Positions 25,075-32,910 of a stretch of 64,000 bases of DNA are shown one piece after another. This DNA comes from Arthrobacter sp. AFG7.2 (GTDB lineage Bacteria; Actinomycetota; Actinomycetes; Actinomycetales; Micrococcaceae). Within the stretch, counting starts at the first letter, position 1. Every line of letters starts with the position of its first letter. The notes beneath the pieces are model-generated. The model had not been told where the DNA came from. It did no database searches and worked only from the letters and a program-made list of their open reading frames with translations. The translations under genes and the position numbers were made by a program. The stretch covers positions 156,061 to 220,060 of the forward strand of contig NZ_PJMB01000007.1 in NCBI RefSeq assembly GCF_002892835.1. Direction: 5' to 3'.

Positions 25075-28000
25075 CTACTGCTCGACTACCAGCAGGAGAT
25101 CCCCGCCTTCGACCTGCTCAATCGTTGAGATGGCGAGCCGGGAAACTTTGCCGGCTGCCGGCGTCGTGATGGACGCTTCCATCTTCATTGCCTCGATGGT
25201 GGCCACCGTATCGCCGGCCTTGACCTCGTCGCCCTGCTTGACGGTGACGGTCACCGCACCGGCGAACGGCGCCGCGACGTGGCCGGGCTGGGCCGGGTCG
25301 GCCTTCTCAGCCGCCTTGACGTTGCTCACCACGGACCGGTCCCGCACTACCACGGGGCGGGACTGGCCGTTGAGGGTGCACATGACGGTCCGCATGCCCT
25401 TCTCGTCCGGCTCCGAGACAGCCTCCAGGGAGGCGATCAGCCGAACGCCCTTCTCCAGCTGGATCTCGTGCTCGGCACCGCGCTGCAGCCCGTACAGGTA
25501 GTCGCGGGTGTCCAGGACGGAGATGTTGCCGTAGGTTTCGACGCTCTTCAGGTAGTCCTTGGTGGGTCCGTCAAAAAGCAGCCGGTTCAGCGTGTGCTGG
25601 CGGGTTTTGGAATCGGCCTTCAGGGCGGCACTGTCCTCGGCGCTGAGCTCCACGTCCCGGACCTTCACGCTGCGGCCCTGCAGGGCCTTGGTGCGGAAGG
25701 GCACCGGCCACCCGCCCGGCGGGTCGCCGAGATCGCCGGACAGGAATCCGATGACTGAATCCGGGATGTCGTAGTTCTGCGGGTTCTCTTCGAAGTCGGC
25801 GGGGTCCGCGTTCAGGCCCACCAGGTGCAGGGCCAGGTCACCGACAACCTTCGACGACGGCGTGACCTTGACCAGGCGGCCCAGGATCCGGTCCGCAGCG
25901 GTGTACATATCCTCGATGGCTTCGAAGCGCTCCCCCAGCCCCAGGGCCATGGCCTGCTGGCGAAGGTTGGAGAGCTGGCCGCCGGGAATCTCGTGCTGGT
26001 ACACCCGGCCGGTGGGGCCCGGAAGGCCGGACTCGAACGGTGCGTAGACCCGGCGGACTGCTTCCCAGTACGGTTCCAGCGAGCTGACGGCGGCCAGGCT
26101 GAGGCCCGTGTCCCGCGGGGTGTGTGCCAGGGCGGCAACCAAGGCCGAGGCGGACGGCTGGCTGGTGGTTCCGGCCAGCGATGCCGAGGCCACGTCCACG
26201 GCGTCAACCCCGGCGTCCACGGCAGCCAGCAGCGTGGCCAGCTGGCCGCCCGCAGTGTCGTGGGTGTGCAGGTGCACGGGCAGGTCGAAGCGTTCCCGAA
26301 GGGCCGCAACAAGCTTGGCGGCCGCCGCGGGCCGGAGCAGGCCTGCCATGTCCTTGATCGCCAGGATGTGGGCGCCGGCGTCGACGATCTTCCGGGCCAG
26401 TTCCAGGTAGTAGTCCAGCGTGTAGAGCTTCTCTTCCGGGTCCAGCATGTCCCCGGTGTAGCACAGGGCCACTTCGGCGACAGCCGTGCCCGTTGCCCGG
26501 ACAGCCCGGATGGCGGGCGCCATCTGGTTCACATCGTTCAGGGCATCGAAGATCCGGAAGATGTCGATGCCGGTGGCCGCGGCCTCATTGACGAACGCCT
26601 CGGTAACCTCCTCGGGGTAGGGCGTGTAGCCCACGGTGTTGCGGCCGCGGAGAAGCATCTGCAGGCACACATTCGGAAGCGCCTGGCGGAGGGCGGCCAG
26701 CCGGTCCCAGGGGTCTTCACCCAGGAACCGGAGGGCGACGTCGTAGGTTGCCCCTCCCCAGGCCTCCACGGACAGCAGTTCCGGCATCAGCGCGGTGACG
26801 GCGGGACCGGCGGCCACCAGGTCCCTGGTCCGCACCCGGGTTGCCAGGAGGGACTGGTGTGCATCGCGGAACGTGGTGTCCGTGACGGCCACGGCGTTCT
26901 GTTCACGAAGCGCCCTGGCGAAGCCCTCCGGTCCCAGCTCGAGCAGCTTCTGGCGGGAGCCCGGTGCAGGCTGCGCGTCCTTCACCGACGGCAGCTTACT
27001 GGCCGGGTTGGAGTGCACAGTGAGCTCGCCGTTGGGCTTGTTGACCGTGACTTCGGCCAGCCAGGTGAGGAGCTTGGTGCCGCGATCGGCAGAGACCCGG
27101 GCTTTCAGCAGCTGCGGCCGCTCGTCGATAAAGGAGGTGGCGACATCCCCGGCGATGAAGTCGGGATCGTCCAGCACCGCCTGCAGGAAGGAGATGTTGG
27201 TGGAGACACCGCGGATACGGAACTCTGCCAGCGCCCGGCGGGCACGGGCGACGGCGGAAGGGTAGTCCCTGCCGCGGCAGGTGAGCTTTACCAGCATGGA
27301 GTCGAAGTGCGGGCTGATTTCAGCACCCGAGTACACCGTGCCGCCGTCGAGCCTTACGCCCGCACCGCCGGCGGACCGGTAACCGGTGATCTTTCCAACG
27401 TCGGGGCGGAAGCCGTTGGCCGGGTCCTCCGTGGTGATGCGGCTCTGCAGGGCCGCCCCCTTGAGGTGCACAGTCTCCTGCGACAGCCCGAGGTCCGCCA
27501 GGGTCTCACCGGAGGCAATCCTCATCTGCGCCTGTACCAGGTCGACGTCCGTGACTTCCTCGGTGACAGTGTGTTCCACCTGGATGCGCGGATTCATCTC
27601 AATGAAGACGTGCTGGCCGGCGCGTTCCCCGACGGTGTCCACAAGGAACTCCACTGTGCCGGCGTTGACGTAGTTAAGGGCCTTGGCGAACTTCACGGCG
27701 TCCCGGTAGAGAGCCTGCCGGATGCCTTCATCCAGGTTGGGGGCCGGGGCGATTTCGATGACTTTCTGGTGGCGCCGCTGGATGGAGCAGTCCCGTTCGA
27801 AGAGGTGCATGACGTTGCCCTCGGCGTCCGCCAGGATCTGGACTTCGATGTGCCGGGGACGGAGGACTGCCTGTTCCAGGAACATGGTGGGATCGCCGAA
27901 GGCTGCGTCGGCTTCGCGCATGGCGGCCTGCAGTGCCTCCGGCAGTGCTTCCCGGGTATCCACCCGGCGCATGCCGCGGCCGCCGCCGCCGGCGACGGCC

Positions 28001-28473
28001 TTGGCGAAGATGGGGAACCCGATCTCGTCGGCAGCCGCAATGAGTTCGTCCAGGTCCTTGGAGGGTGCACTGGATTTCAGGACAGGCACGCCGGCCTCAC
28101 GGGCGGCTTTGAGGGCTTCCACCTTATTGCCTGCCAGTTCCAGGACCTCGGCGGGCGGACCAACAAAAGTAATACCCGCAGCCTTGGCTGCGCGGGCCAA
28201 ATCCGGGTTTTCCGAGAGGAACCCGTAGCCCGGGTAGATGGCGTCAGCGCCGGATTCCTTTGCCACCCGCACGACTTCCGCAACGTCGAGGTAAGCCCGG
28301 ACAGGATGGCCCTCTTCGCCAATCAGGTAGGCCTCGTCCGCTTTTTGGCGGTGGATCGAGTTCCTGTCCTCGTGGGGGAAGACTGCTACGGTCTTTGCGC
28401 CCAGCTCGTAGCCGGCGCGGAAGGCCCTGATCGCGATTTCGCCGCGGTTGGCCACCAGAACTTTGGAAAACAT
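25075..28473 (-). CDS. pyc: Pyruvate carboxylase
   Basis: Biotin enzyme that carboxylates pyruvate to oxaloacetate, replenishing the TCA cycle. The start is ATG at 28473 (MFSKVLVANRGE), with CAGGAGAAGT directly upstream, although the frame is open to 28542. At 1132 residues the order is biotin carboxylase (ATP-grasp loop GGGGRGMR near residue 165; catalytic EMNPRIQVEHTVTE near 280), carboxyltransferase TIM barrel (TFRDAHQSLLATRVRT near 535), and C-terminal biotinyl domain with EAMKMEA, biotin Lys about residue 1097. All domains of a fused Pyc are intact. It links to the propionate and dicarboxylate genes later in the window through oxaloacetate. Confidence 0.97.
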   Translation of the reverse strand: MFSKVLVANRGEIAIRAFRAGYELGAKTVAVFPHEDRNSIHRQKADEAYLIGEEGHPVRAYLDVAEVVRVAKESGADAIYPGYGFLSENPDLARAAKAAGITFVGPPAEVLELAGNKVEALKAAREAGVPVLKSSAPSKDLDELIAAADEIGFPIFAKAVAGGGGRGMRRVDTREALPEALQAAMREADAAFGDPTMFLEQAVLRPRHIEVQILADAEGNVMHLFERDCSIQRRHQKVIEIAPAPNLDEGIRQALYRDAVKFAKALNYVNAGTVEFLVDTVGERAGQHVFIEMNPRIQVEHTVTEEVTDVDLVQAQMRIASGETLADLGLSQETVHLKGAALQSRITTEDPANGFRPDVGKITGYRSAGGAGVRLDGGTVYSGAEISPHFDSMLVKLTCRGRDYPSAVARARRALAEFRIRGVSTNISFLQAVLDDPDFIAGDVATSFIDERPQLLKARVSADRGTKLLTWLAEVTVNKPNGELTVHSNPASKLPSVKDAQPAPGSRQKLLELGPEGFARALREQNAVAVTDTTFRDAHQSLLATRVRTRDLVAAGPAVTALMPELLSVEAWGGATYDVALRFLGEDPWDRLAALRQALPNVCLQMLLRGRNTVGYTPYPEEVTEAFVNEAAATGIDIFRIFDALNDVNQMAPAIRAVRATGTAVAEVALCYTGDMLDPEEKLYTLDYYLELARKIVDAGAHILAIKDMAGLLRPAAAAKLVAALRERFDLPVHLHTHDTAGGQLATLLAAVDAGVDAVDVASASLAGTTSQPSASALVAALAHTPRDTGLSLAAVSSLEPYWEAVRRVYAPFESGLPGPTGRVYQHEIPGGQLSNLRQQAMALGLGERFEAIEDMYTAADRILGRLVKVTPSSKVVGDLALHLVGLNADPADFEENPQNYDIPDSVIGFLSGDLGDPPGGWPVPFRTKALQGRSVKVRDVELSAEDSAALKADSKTRQHTLNRLLFDGPTKDYLKSVETYGNISVLDTRDYLYGLQRGAEHEIQLEKGVRLIASLEAVSEPDEKGMRTVMCTLNGQSRPVVVRDRSVVSNVKAAEKADPAQPGHVAAPFAGAVTVTVKQGDEVKAGDTVATIEAMKMEASITTPAAGKVSRLAISTIEQVEGGDLLLVVEQ

Positions 28474-28516
28474 ACTTCTCCTGCATCGTTGCGGGTGGAT
28501 CGGTGAGTGGTCACAG

Positions 28517-28553
28517 TGTCTAGGACCTGCAAGGGCAAACACAAATCTTTGTG
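28517..28553 (-). promoter_or_regulatory. Candidate pyc promoter with overlapping inverted repeat
   Basis: On the minus strand a TTGTGT -35 (28539-28544), 16-base spacer and TAGACA -10 (28517-28522) precede pyc. The inverted repeat CACAAA-TC-TTTGTG (28540-28553) overlaps the -35, a position suited to repression. The promoter match is moderate and the regulator is unknown. Confidence 0.4.
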
Positions 28554-28766
28554 GCCACCGTCACAGATTTCTCCGTCATGTCCCGGAGCCTTCTGCCGGC
28601 CGGGGCAGCTGCCGCACCACCGGTGCCGTGCCGATGCCCGATAAAGCAGGATTCGCCGACGCATCAACATATGATGAGTAGGGCGGCAGGACCGTCCGGC
28701 TTCGGCACTGCCGGAGCAAACATTACCCCCAAACACGGCATCCGGCGTTAGGTTTTGGTCTCTCAA

Positions 28767-29585
28767 GTGCAAGTAGTCAGCATCAGCAGCCTCAAGGGTG
28801 GAGTCGGTAAGACTTCCGTCACCACAGGATTGGCGTCTGCGGCGCTGGCCGCAGGCATCAGCACGCTGGTGGTGGACCTCGATCCCCACGCAGATGCCAC
28901 CACTGCATTGGGCGTCCAGCCCGGAGACCAGTTGGATATCGGCAGGATGCTCAAGAGCCCCCGGCGCGCAAAACTGGCCGAAAACGTGGTCCGCAGCAGC
29001 TGGAGCGCCCGGGCACAGGCCAAGGGCTCAGGCCCTGCCATCCTGGACGTTGCCGTTGGCTCCGCCTACACCGGGATCTATGACCGGCCGGACCTGGGCC
29101 GCCGCGACCTGCGCAGGCTCTCCTCGGTGCTTGCCACAGCAGATACTTACCAGCTGGTCCTTGTCGACTGCCCGCCGTCGCTGAACGGCCTCACGCGGAT
29201 GGCCTGGACCGCCAGCGACAAGGTGGCGCTGGTTGCGGAGCCCGGCCTGTTCTCAGTTGCAGGTACTGAGCGGACCATGCGGGCCATCCAGCTTTTCCGC
29301 CGGGAGTTCGCACCCAACCTTTCTCCGGCGGGCATCGTGGCCAACCGGGTGCGCTCCGGGTCCTCCGAGCACACCTACAGGCTCGCTGAAATGGAATCCA
29401 TGTTCGGAGACCTCCTCCTCAGCCCCCGCATCCCTGAACAGGCCAACTGGCAGCAGATCCAGGGCGCCGCCCACCCGGTCCACCACTGGCCCGGCGATTC
29501 AGCCAAGGCCGCTGCTGGACTCTTTGATGACCTGCTGGCAAACCTGATGGCGGTGGGAAGCGGCCTGCGCAGCCGCGCCCGGTAG
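28767..29585 (+). CDS. Orphan ParA/MinD-like ATPase
   Basis: Deviant-Walker P-loop ATPase of the ParA family. The N-terminus reads QVVSISSLKGGVGKTSVTTG (deviant Walker A KGGVGKT around residues 9-15), and VVDLDPHADATTALG supplies the Walker A' aspartate. LVLVDCPPSLNGLTRMA is the Walker B region. I place the start at GTG 28767 because ParA proteins normally begin right before the first beta strand; TTG at 28755 is the alternative. No ribosome site is convincing, so a leaderless message is possible. No parB or parS is nearby. A second ParA gene lies at 40935. Role unknown: positioning of a protein or chromosome cargo. Confidence 0.85.
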   Translation: MQVVSISSLKGGVGKTSVTTGLASAALAAGISTLVVDLDPHADATTALGVQPGDQLDIGRMLKSPRRAKLAENVVRSSWSARAQAKGSGPAILDVAVGSAYTGIYDRPDLGRRDLRRLSSVLATADTYQLVLVDCPPSLNGLTRMAWTASDKVALVAEPGLFSVAGTERTMRAIQLFRREFAPNLSPAGIVANRVRSGSSEHTYRLAEMESMFGDLLLSPRIPEQANWQQIQGAAHPVHHWPGDSAKAAAGLFDDLLANLMAVGSGLRSRAR

Positions 29586-29610
29586 GGCACGCTGAAGGAC
29601 CAACCTCACG

Positions 29611-29650
29611 AACAGGGGCCGCTCCCCACATATGGAGAGCGGCCCCTGTT
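29611..29650. terminator. Bidirectional terminator
   Basis: Perfect 14-bp stem AACAGGGGCCGCTC (29611-29624) / GAGCGGCCCCTGTT (29637-29650) between the convergent parA-like gene and the MerR gene. Confidence 0.85.
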
Positions 29651-29660
29651 GTGTGCCTGT

Positions 29661-30254
29661 TCAGCTGATTTTGCGCGCTGCGCGCCGCTTGCTCAGTTCG
29701 TCGTCCGGAAAGGGCTGCTCTGCGGCATGTTCGCTGGGAAGGGATGCGAGGCTGCCCTCCACTTCACGCCAGACCCGCCCAACGGCGATGCCGAACACTC
29801 CCTGCCCGCCCTGGACGAGGTCGATGACCTCATCGGCGGAGGTGCATTCGTAGACACTCGCGCCGTCGCTCATCAGCGTAATCTGGGCCAGGTCCTCCAC
29901 GCCGCGCTCCCGAAGGTGCTCCACCGCGGTGCGGATCTGCTGCAGTGACACCCCCGTGTCCAGCAGTCGCTTGACCACCTTGAGGACGAGGATGTCGCGG
30001 AAGCCGTAAAGACGCTGGGATCCGGAGCCGGCCGCGCCGCGGACTGCGGGCTCCACCAGGCCGGTGCGGGCCCAGTAGTCGAGCTGACGGTACGTGATTC
30101 CGGCGGCCTTGCAGGCCGTGGGGCCTCGGTAGCCTGCGTCCTCGTCCAGGACAGGAAGGTCCTCGGTAAACAGGAGGCCCTGGGCACCGCTCGCGGGCAC
30201 AGCAACACCAGCCGTGGGCTGTTTCAGCCCGCCTGCTTCGCCTTTGGGACTCAC
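29661..30254 (-). CDS. MerR-family transcriptional regulator (Rv1830-like)
   Basis: DNA-binding regulator of 197 residues. The MerR helix-turn-helix is central (GITYRQLDYWARTGLVEPAV then SQRLYGFRDILVLKVVKRLLDTGVS), followed by a coiled segment and a C-terminal part without metal-binding cysteines. The start is GTG at 30254, because AGGAGG lies 6 bases upstream; longer in-frame starts have none. In mycobacteria the same gene (Rv1830) lies downstream of the bifunctional nuclease and garA. Its own promoter sits about 130 bases upstream, so it has a long leader. Targets unknown. Confidence 0.88.
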   Translation of the reverse strand: MSPKGEAGGLKQPTAGVAVPASGAQGLLFTEDLPVLDEDAGYRGPTACKAAGITYRQLDYWARTGLVEPAVRGAAGSGSQRLYGFRDILVLKVVKRLLDTGVSLQQIRTAVEHLRERGVEDLAQITLMSDGASVYECTSADEVIDLVQGGQGVFGIAVGRVWREVEGSLASLPSEHAAEQPFPDDELSKRRAARKIS

Positions 30255-30392
30255 CTGGATCCTCCTCGTCATACCGCTCCCGGGAAACTCCTGCAGCAGT
30301 GGCGCATGAAGACCATGCATGTAATTTTCGCGGGGCGCACTTTCCAGTGTGACTTGCGAGGCTGCGGTAAGCAATGGGAACTTGATACTTCG

Positions 30393-30421
30393 ACGTTAGG
30401 CCCGCCGGACTGCAAGGTCAA
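30393..30421 (-). promoter_or_regulatory. Promoter of the MerR gene
   Basis: Read on the minus strand: TTGACC (30416-30421), 17-base spacer, TAACGT (30393-30398). A 17-base spacer is ordinary and not the elongated 19-20 bases of MerR-activated promoters. An AT-rich element with TTAACCTTAACG lies just upstream at about 30462-30489, overlapping the end of the nuclease gene. Confidence 0.55.
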
Positions 30422-30486
30422 AGACCCTGAACGGTTTCACGAGCCGTGTCGAAAGATTCATCCTCAACTTTAACCTTAACGTGACC

Positions 30487-30990
30487 TTAGCCGTCGAAAT
30501 CCTCGGGCTCCACGTCGTCCAGGAACTCCCGGAAACGGCGCAGTTCGCGCTCTTCGTCAACGGTGGGACCAGGTTCTGCATCTTCGCCCTCATCGTGCTC
30601 CGTGATGCGGACCCCTGCCTCATCCATGACGGAGTCGGCGCACCAGATCCTGCACTTCGCGCGCAGCGCCACAGCGAGTGCATCCGAAGCCCTCGAACTG
30701 ACCGTGGTGCCGTTTTCGAACTGGAGCTGCCCGTAGAAGATGTTGTCCTCCACCGCCACGATGTTGACGCTTACCACCGAATGCCCCAGCGATTCCACCA
30801 CGTCCACCAGGAGGTCATGCGTCATGGGGCGCGGCGGGACCACGCCCTGCTGGGCCAGGGCGATGGCGCTGGCTTCCGGAGTCCCGATCCAGATCGGAAC
30901 GTGCCGCTCCCCGTGCATCTCGCGGAGCAGGACCAGGGGCTGGTTGGAAGGCAGTTCGATGCGAACGCCTACAATCTCGACTTCAATCAT
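30487..30990 (-). CDS. Bifunctional nuclease family protein (DUF151)
   Basis: Member of the DUF151 family, named for a DNase/RNase activity reported for a family member. The start is ATG at 30990 (MIEVEIVGVRIELPSNQP), overlapping the upstream ftsR stop by one base (TGATG). The 167-residue product has the family core PIWIGTPEASAIALAQQG and RPMTHDLL, with an ISSRASDALAVALR-like helix (SSRASDALAVALR here), then an acidic C-terminal tail (about 130-167). Conserved order garA-ftsR-DUF151-MerR in actinobacteria suggests a regulatory link. The physiological role is not settled. Confidence 0.88.
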   Translation of the reverse strand: MIEVEIVGVRIELPSNQPLVLLREMHGERHVPIWIGTPEASAIALAQQGVVPPRPMTHDLLVDVVESLGHSVVSVNIVAVEDNIFYGQLQFENGTTVSSRASDALAVALRAKCRIWCADSVMDEAGVRITEHDEGEDAEPGPTVDEERELRRFREFLDDVEPEDFDG

Positions 30991-31712
30991 CAGATGTCCA
31001 TGCGTGAGATGTGGTCCTGCACCAGGGCCCGGTGCAGGGTGAGGCAAAGGTCGCTGATTTCGCGGGCGGCTTCCGCTGCCCGTGCCTGTGACGCGGCGTC
31101 CTTCCGGGATGCCAGGGGCGCCACCGCCCGCTCCACGAGGCCGAACTCGCGCTCGGCCGCCGCCTGGAAGGGACGGAGGTGACGGGGTTCGAGCCCGTGG
31201 CTTTCCAGCTGGACGCATGCCCGGGCCACCTGGAGGGCATGCTCGTCGAACTGTCCGTTGCTGTGGCTGATCAGGCCGAAGCTCAGCAGCGCCTGCAGCA
31301 GCGGCACGCTGGCGCCGGATTCGGTGCGCAGCTGTTCCTCAGTGAGCTTGCGCCCCCGGTTCTGCAGTTCCACCGCCAGCTCATCAGAGACGATGCGCGG
31401 GGAAACCACGACGCCGGGCGGTAGGTTCTCCGGGCGTTCTCCCCTGTCGATGGCGTCGAGGTAGTCCTTGATGACTTTCAGGGGCAGATACTGGTCCCGC
31501 TGCAGGGCCAGGACGAACCGCAGCCGCTCGACGTCGCCGTCGGAATACTGCCGGTACCCGGCAGGCGTGCGGCGGGGGTTGATCAGCCCCTTTTCCTCAA
31601 GGAACCTGATTTTGGACGCAGTCATGCCGGGGAAGTCCCCGCTGAGCTGGGCGAGGACTTCCCCTATGTTGAGGACCTGGGGTCCCCGGCGTTCCGGTTG
31701 TGCCATTGCCAC
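30990..31712 (-). CDS. ftsR: FtsR-type MerR transcriptional regulator
   Basis: MerR-family regulator of 240 residues, orthologue by position of Rv1828 and of C. glutamicum FtsR, an activator of ftsZ. The winged HTH begins with LNIGEVLAQLSGDFPGMTASKIRFLEEKGLI (wording split by the usual wing) and the MerR hallmark TPAGYRQYSDGDVERL is near residues 49-64. A dimerisation helix and a C-terminal alpha domain follow. The start is GTG at 31712; ATG two codons later is equally possible and no strong ribosome site discriminates. It sits between garA and the DUF151 gene and overlaps the latter by one base. Confidence 0.9.
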   Translation of the reverse strand: MAMAQPERRGPQVLNIGEVLAQLSGDFPGMTASKIRFLEEKGLINPRRTPAGYRQYSDGDVERLRFVLALQRDQYLPLKVIKDYLDAIDRGERPENLPPGVVVSPRIVSDELAVELQNRGRKLTEEQLRTESGASVPLLQALLSFGLISHSNGQFDEHALQVARACVQLESHGLEPRHLRPFQAAAEREFGLVERAVAPLASRKDAASQARAAEAAREISDLCLTLHRALVQDHISRMDI

Positions 31713-31729
31713 AGGCAGTGGTCCCCGGT

Positions 31730-32206
31730 TCAGCCGCGGCCTGCAGCGCTGGCAGGGCTCAGGTAGAAGGTGAGGCGGAACTTGCCGATCTGGACTTCGC
31801 TGCCGGACTTCAGTTCCACGCTGTCCACACGGTCGTGGTTCACGTAGGTGCCGTTCAGGCTGTTCTTGTCCACTACCTCGAAGCTCCGTGCCGTGCGGCG
31901 GAACTCGACATGGCGGCGGGAAACCGTGACGTCGTCGAGGAAAATATCCGCGTCCGGGTGCCGGCCGGCAGTGGTGACGTCGGAGTCGAGCAGGAACCGG
32001 GCGCCGGCGTTGGGGCCGCTGTGGGCGACCAGCAGCGCTGATCCAGCCGGGAGGGCCTCCACTGACGTTCGCTCGTCCGATGAGAGCTTTGGTGCGATGG
32101 TGGGCTCATCCCTCACGGGGGTGAGGTGGATGGAGGTGGTCTCCGACGCCCTGGCCGCACCCGAGCCGTATTCCCCGTCGGCAGGGTTCTGTGTGTGGCC
32201 AGCCAT
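31730..32206 (-). CDS. garA: FHA-domain signalling protein GarA/OdhI
   Basis: Small regulator that inhibits 2-oxoglutarate dehydrogenase and affects glutamate metabolism in its unphosphorylated form. The start is ATG at 32206 with AGGAGGA upstream; product 158 residues. The N-terminal phospho-motif ETTS is at residues 22-25, the site that Ser/Thr kinases phosphorylate in GarA and OdhI. A single FHA domain follows (about 75-150), with GRHPDADIFLDD, SRRHVEF and NGTYVN. After phosphorylation the FHA domain binds its own N-terminus and switches off. The PASTA kinase at 14887 is a likely upstream kinase. gcvH lies upstream and ftsR downstream. Confidence 0.93.
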   Translation of the reverse strand: MAGHTQNPADGEYGSGAARASETTSIHLTPVRDEPTIAPKLSSDERTSVEALPAGSALLVAHSGPNAGARFLLDSDVTTAGRHPDADIFLDDVTVSRRHVEFRRTARSFEVVDKNSLNGTYVNHDRVDSVELKSGSEVQIGKFRLTFYLSPASAAGRG

Positions 32207-32359
32207 GGACTCCTCCTCTTTCCGCTGCGGCACTGAGGCGCGCAACCAACATTTGCCCTCCGGACCTGCAGCGCAGGCCGGACCGGCCGCCGATCCGGCC
32301 CCTGACATGCGAAGACATTCTGGCTTCACAACGGGCCGGACCGGAATTACCGGTTAGCT

Positions 32360-32746
32360 TTAGCCTACCTGTTGTTCGTACTCCGATGCACTGAGCAATG
32401 ACTCAACCGCGTCAGCTTCGGCGAGCTTGACCTCGATCAGCCAGCCGTCTCCGTAGGGATCGGTGTTGATGAGTGCCGAATCCGTGTCAAGGGACTCGTT
32501 ACGACCCACAACTTCACCGCTGACGGGTGCGTAGATGTCACTGACGCTCTTGGTCGACTCCACTTCACCGACAACTTCATTCGCCGTAATCCTGGTGCCT
32601 ACTTCCGGCATCTGGGCGTAGACAACATCCCCCAGGGCGTCCTGGGCAAAGTCGGTGATGCCTACCCGGACCACGCCGTCGGAGTTGGGGGCGGTAACCC
32701 ACTCGTGTTCGGCGGTGTAGGACAGATCTTCGGGAATGTTGCTCAT
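32360..32746 (-). CDS. gcvH: Glycine cleavage system H protein
   Basis: Lipoyl carrier that shuttles the aminomethyl group between the P, T and L proteins of glycine cleavage. ATG at 32746 gives 128 residues, normal for GcvH. The lipoylation site is Lys66 in VESTKSVSD, preceded by the conserved VGITDFAQDALGDVVY. No gcvP or gcvT is nearby; the gcvH-garA pairing is the conserved one in actinobacteria. A TATACT -10 lies at 32809-32814, and an interrupted palindrome (32778-32807) covers the expected transcription start. Confidence 0.95.
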   Translation of the reverse strand: MSNIPEDLSYTAEHEWVTAPNSDGVVRVGITDFAQDALGDVVYAQMPEVGTRITANEVVGEVESTKSVSDIYAPVSGEVVGRNESLDTDSALINTDPYGDGWLIEVKLAEADAVESLLSASEYEQQVG

Positions 32747-32777
32747 CAGGGGCCTTTCATCGGGTCGAACACCAATG

Positions 32778-32807
32778 TCAACGCGGCCCGGAAACGGTCC
32801 GCGTTGA
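32778..32807. promoter_or_regulatory. Interrupted palindrome at the gcvH transcription start
   Basis: Arms TCAACGCGG (32778-32786) and CCGCGTTGA (32799-32807) are perfect complements; the inner CCG/CGG also pair, leaving a 4-base GAAA/TTTC loop. It begins directly after the -10 TATACT of gcvH. It could be an operator at the start site or a hairpin at the 5' end of the gcvH message. Confidence 0.5.
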
Positions 32808-32910
32808 AAGTATAGGCACAACTGCCGGGGCGTTAGCCGGGGTTTCTGACAAGATGGGACGCATGAGCGCACGCACAGTCGGCGTCCCCGGCAGAGACGG
32901 CAGGTAGCGG

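Noticed and set aside
25825..28506. Plus-strand open frame of 893 codons opposite pyc
   Set aside because: Composition is Gly/Gln/Val-rich without any domain; the opposite strand encodes complete pyruvate carboxylase.
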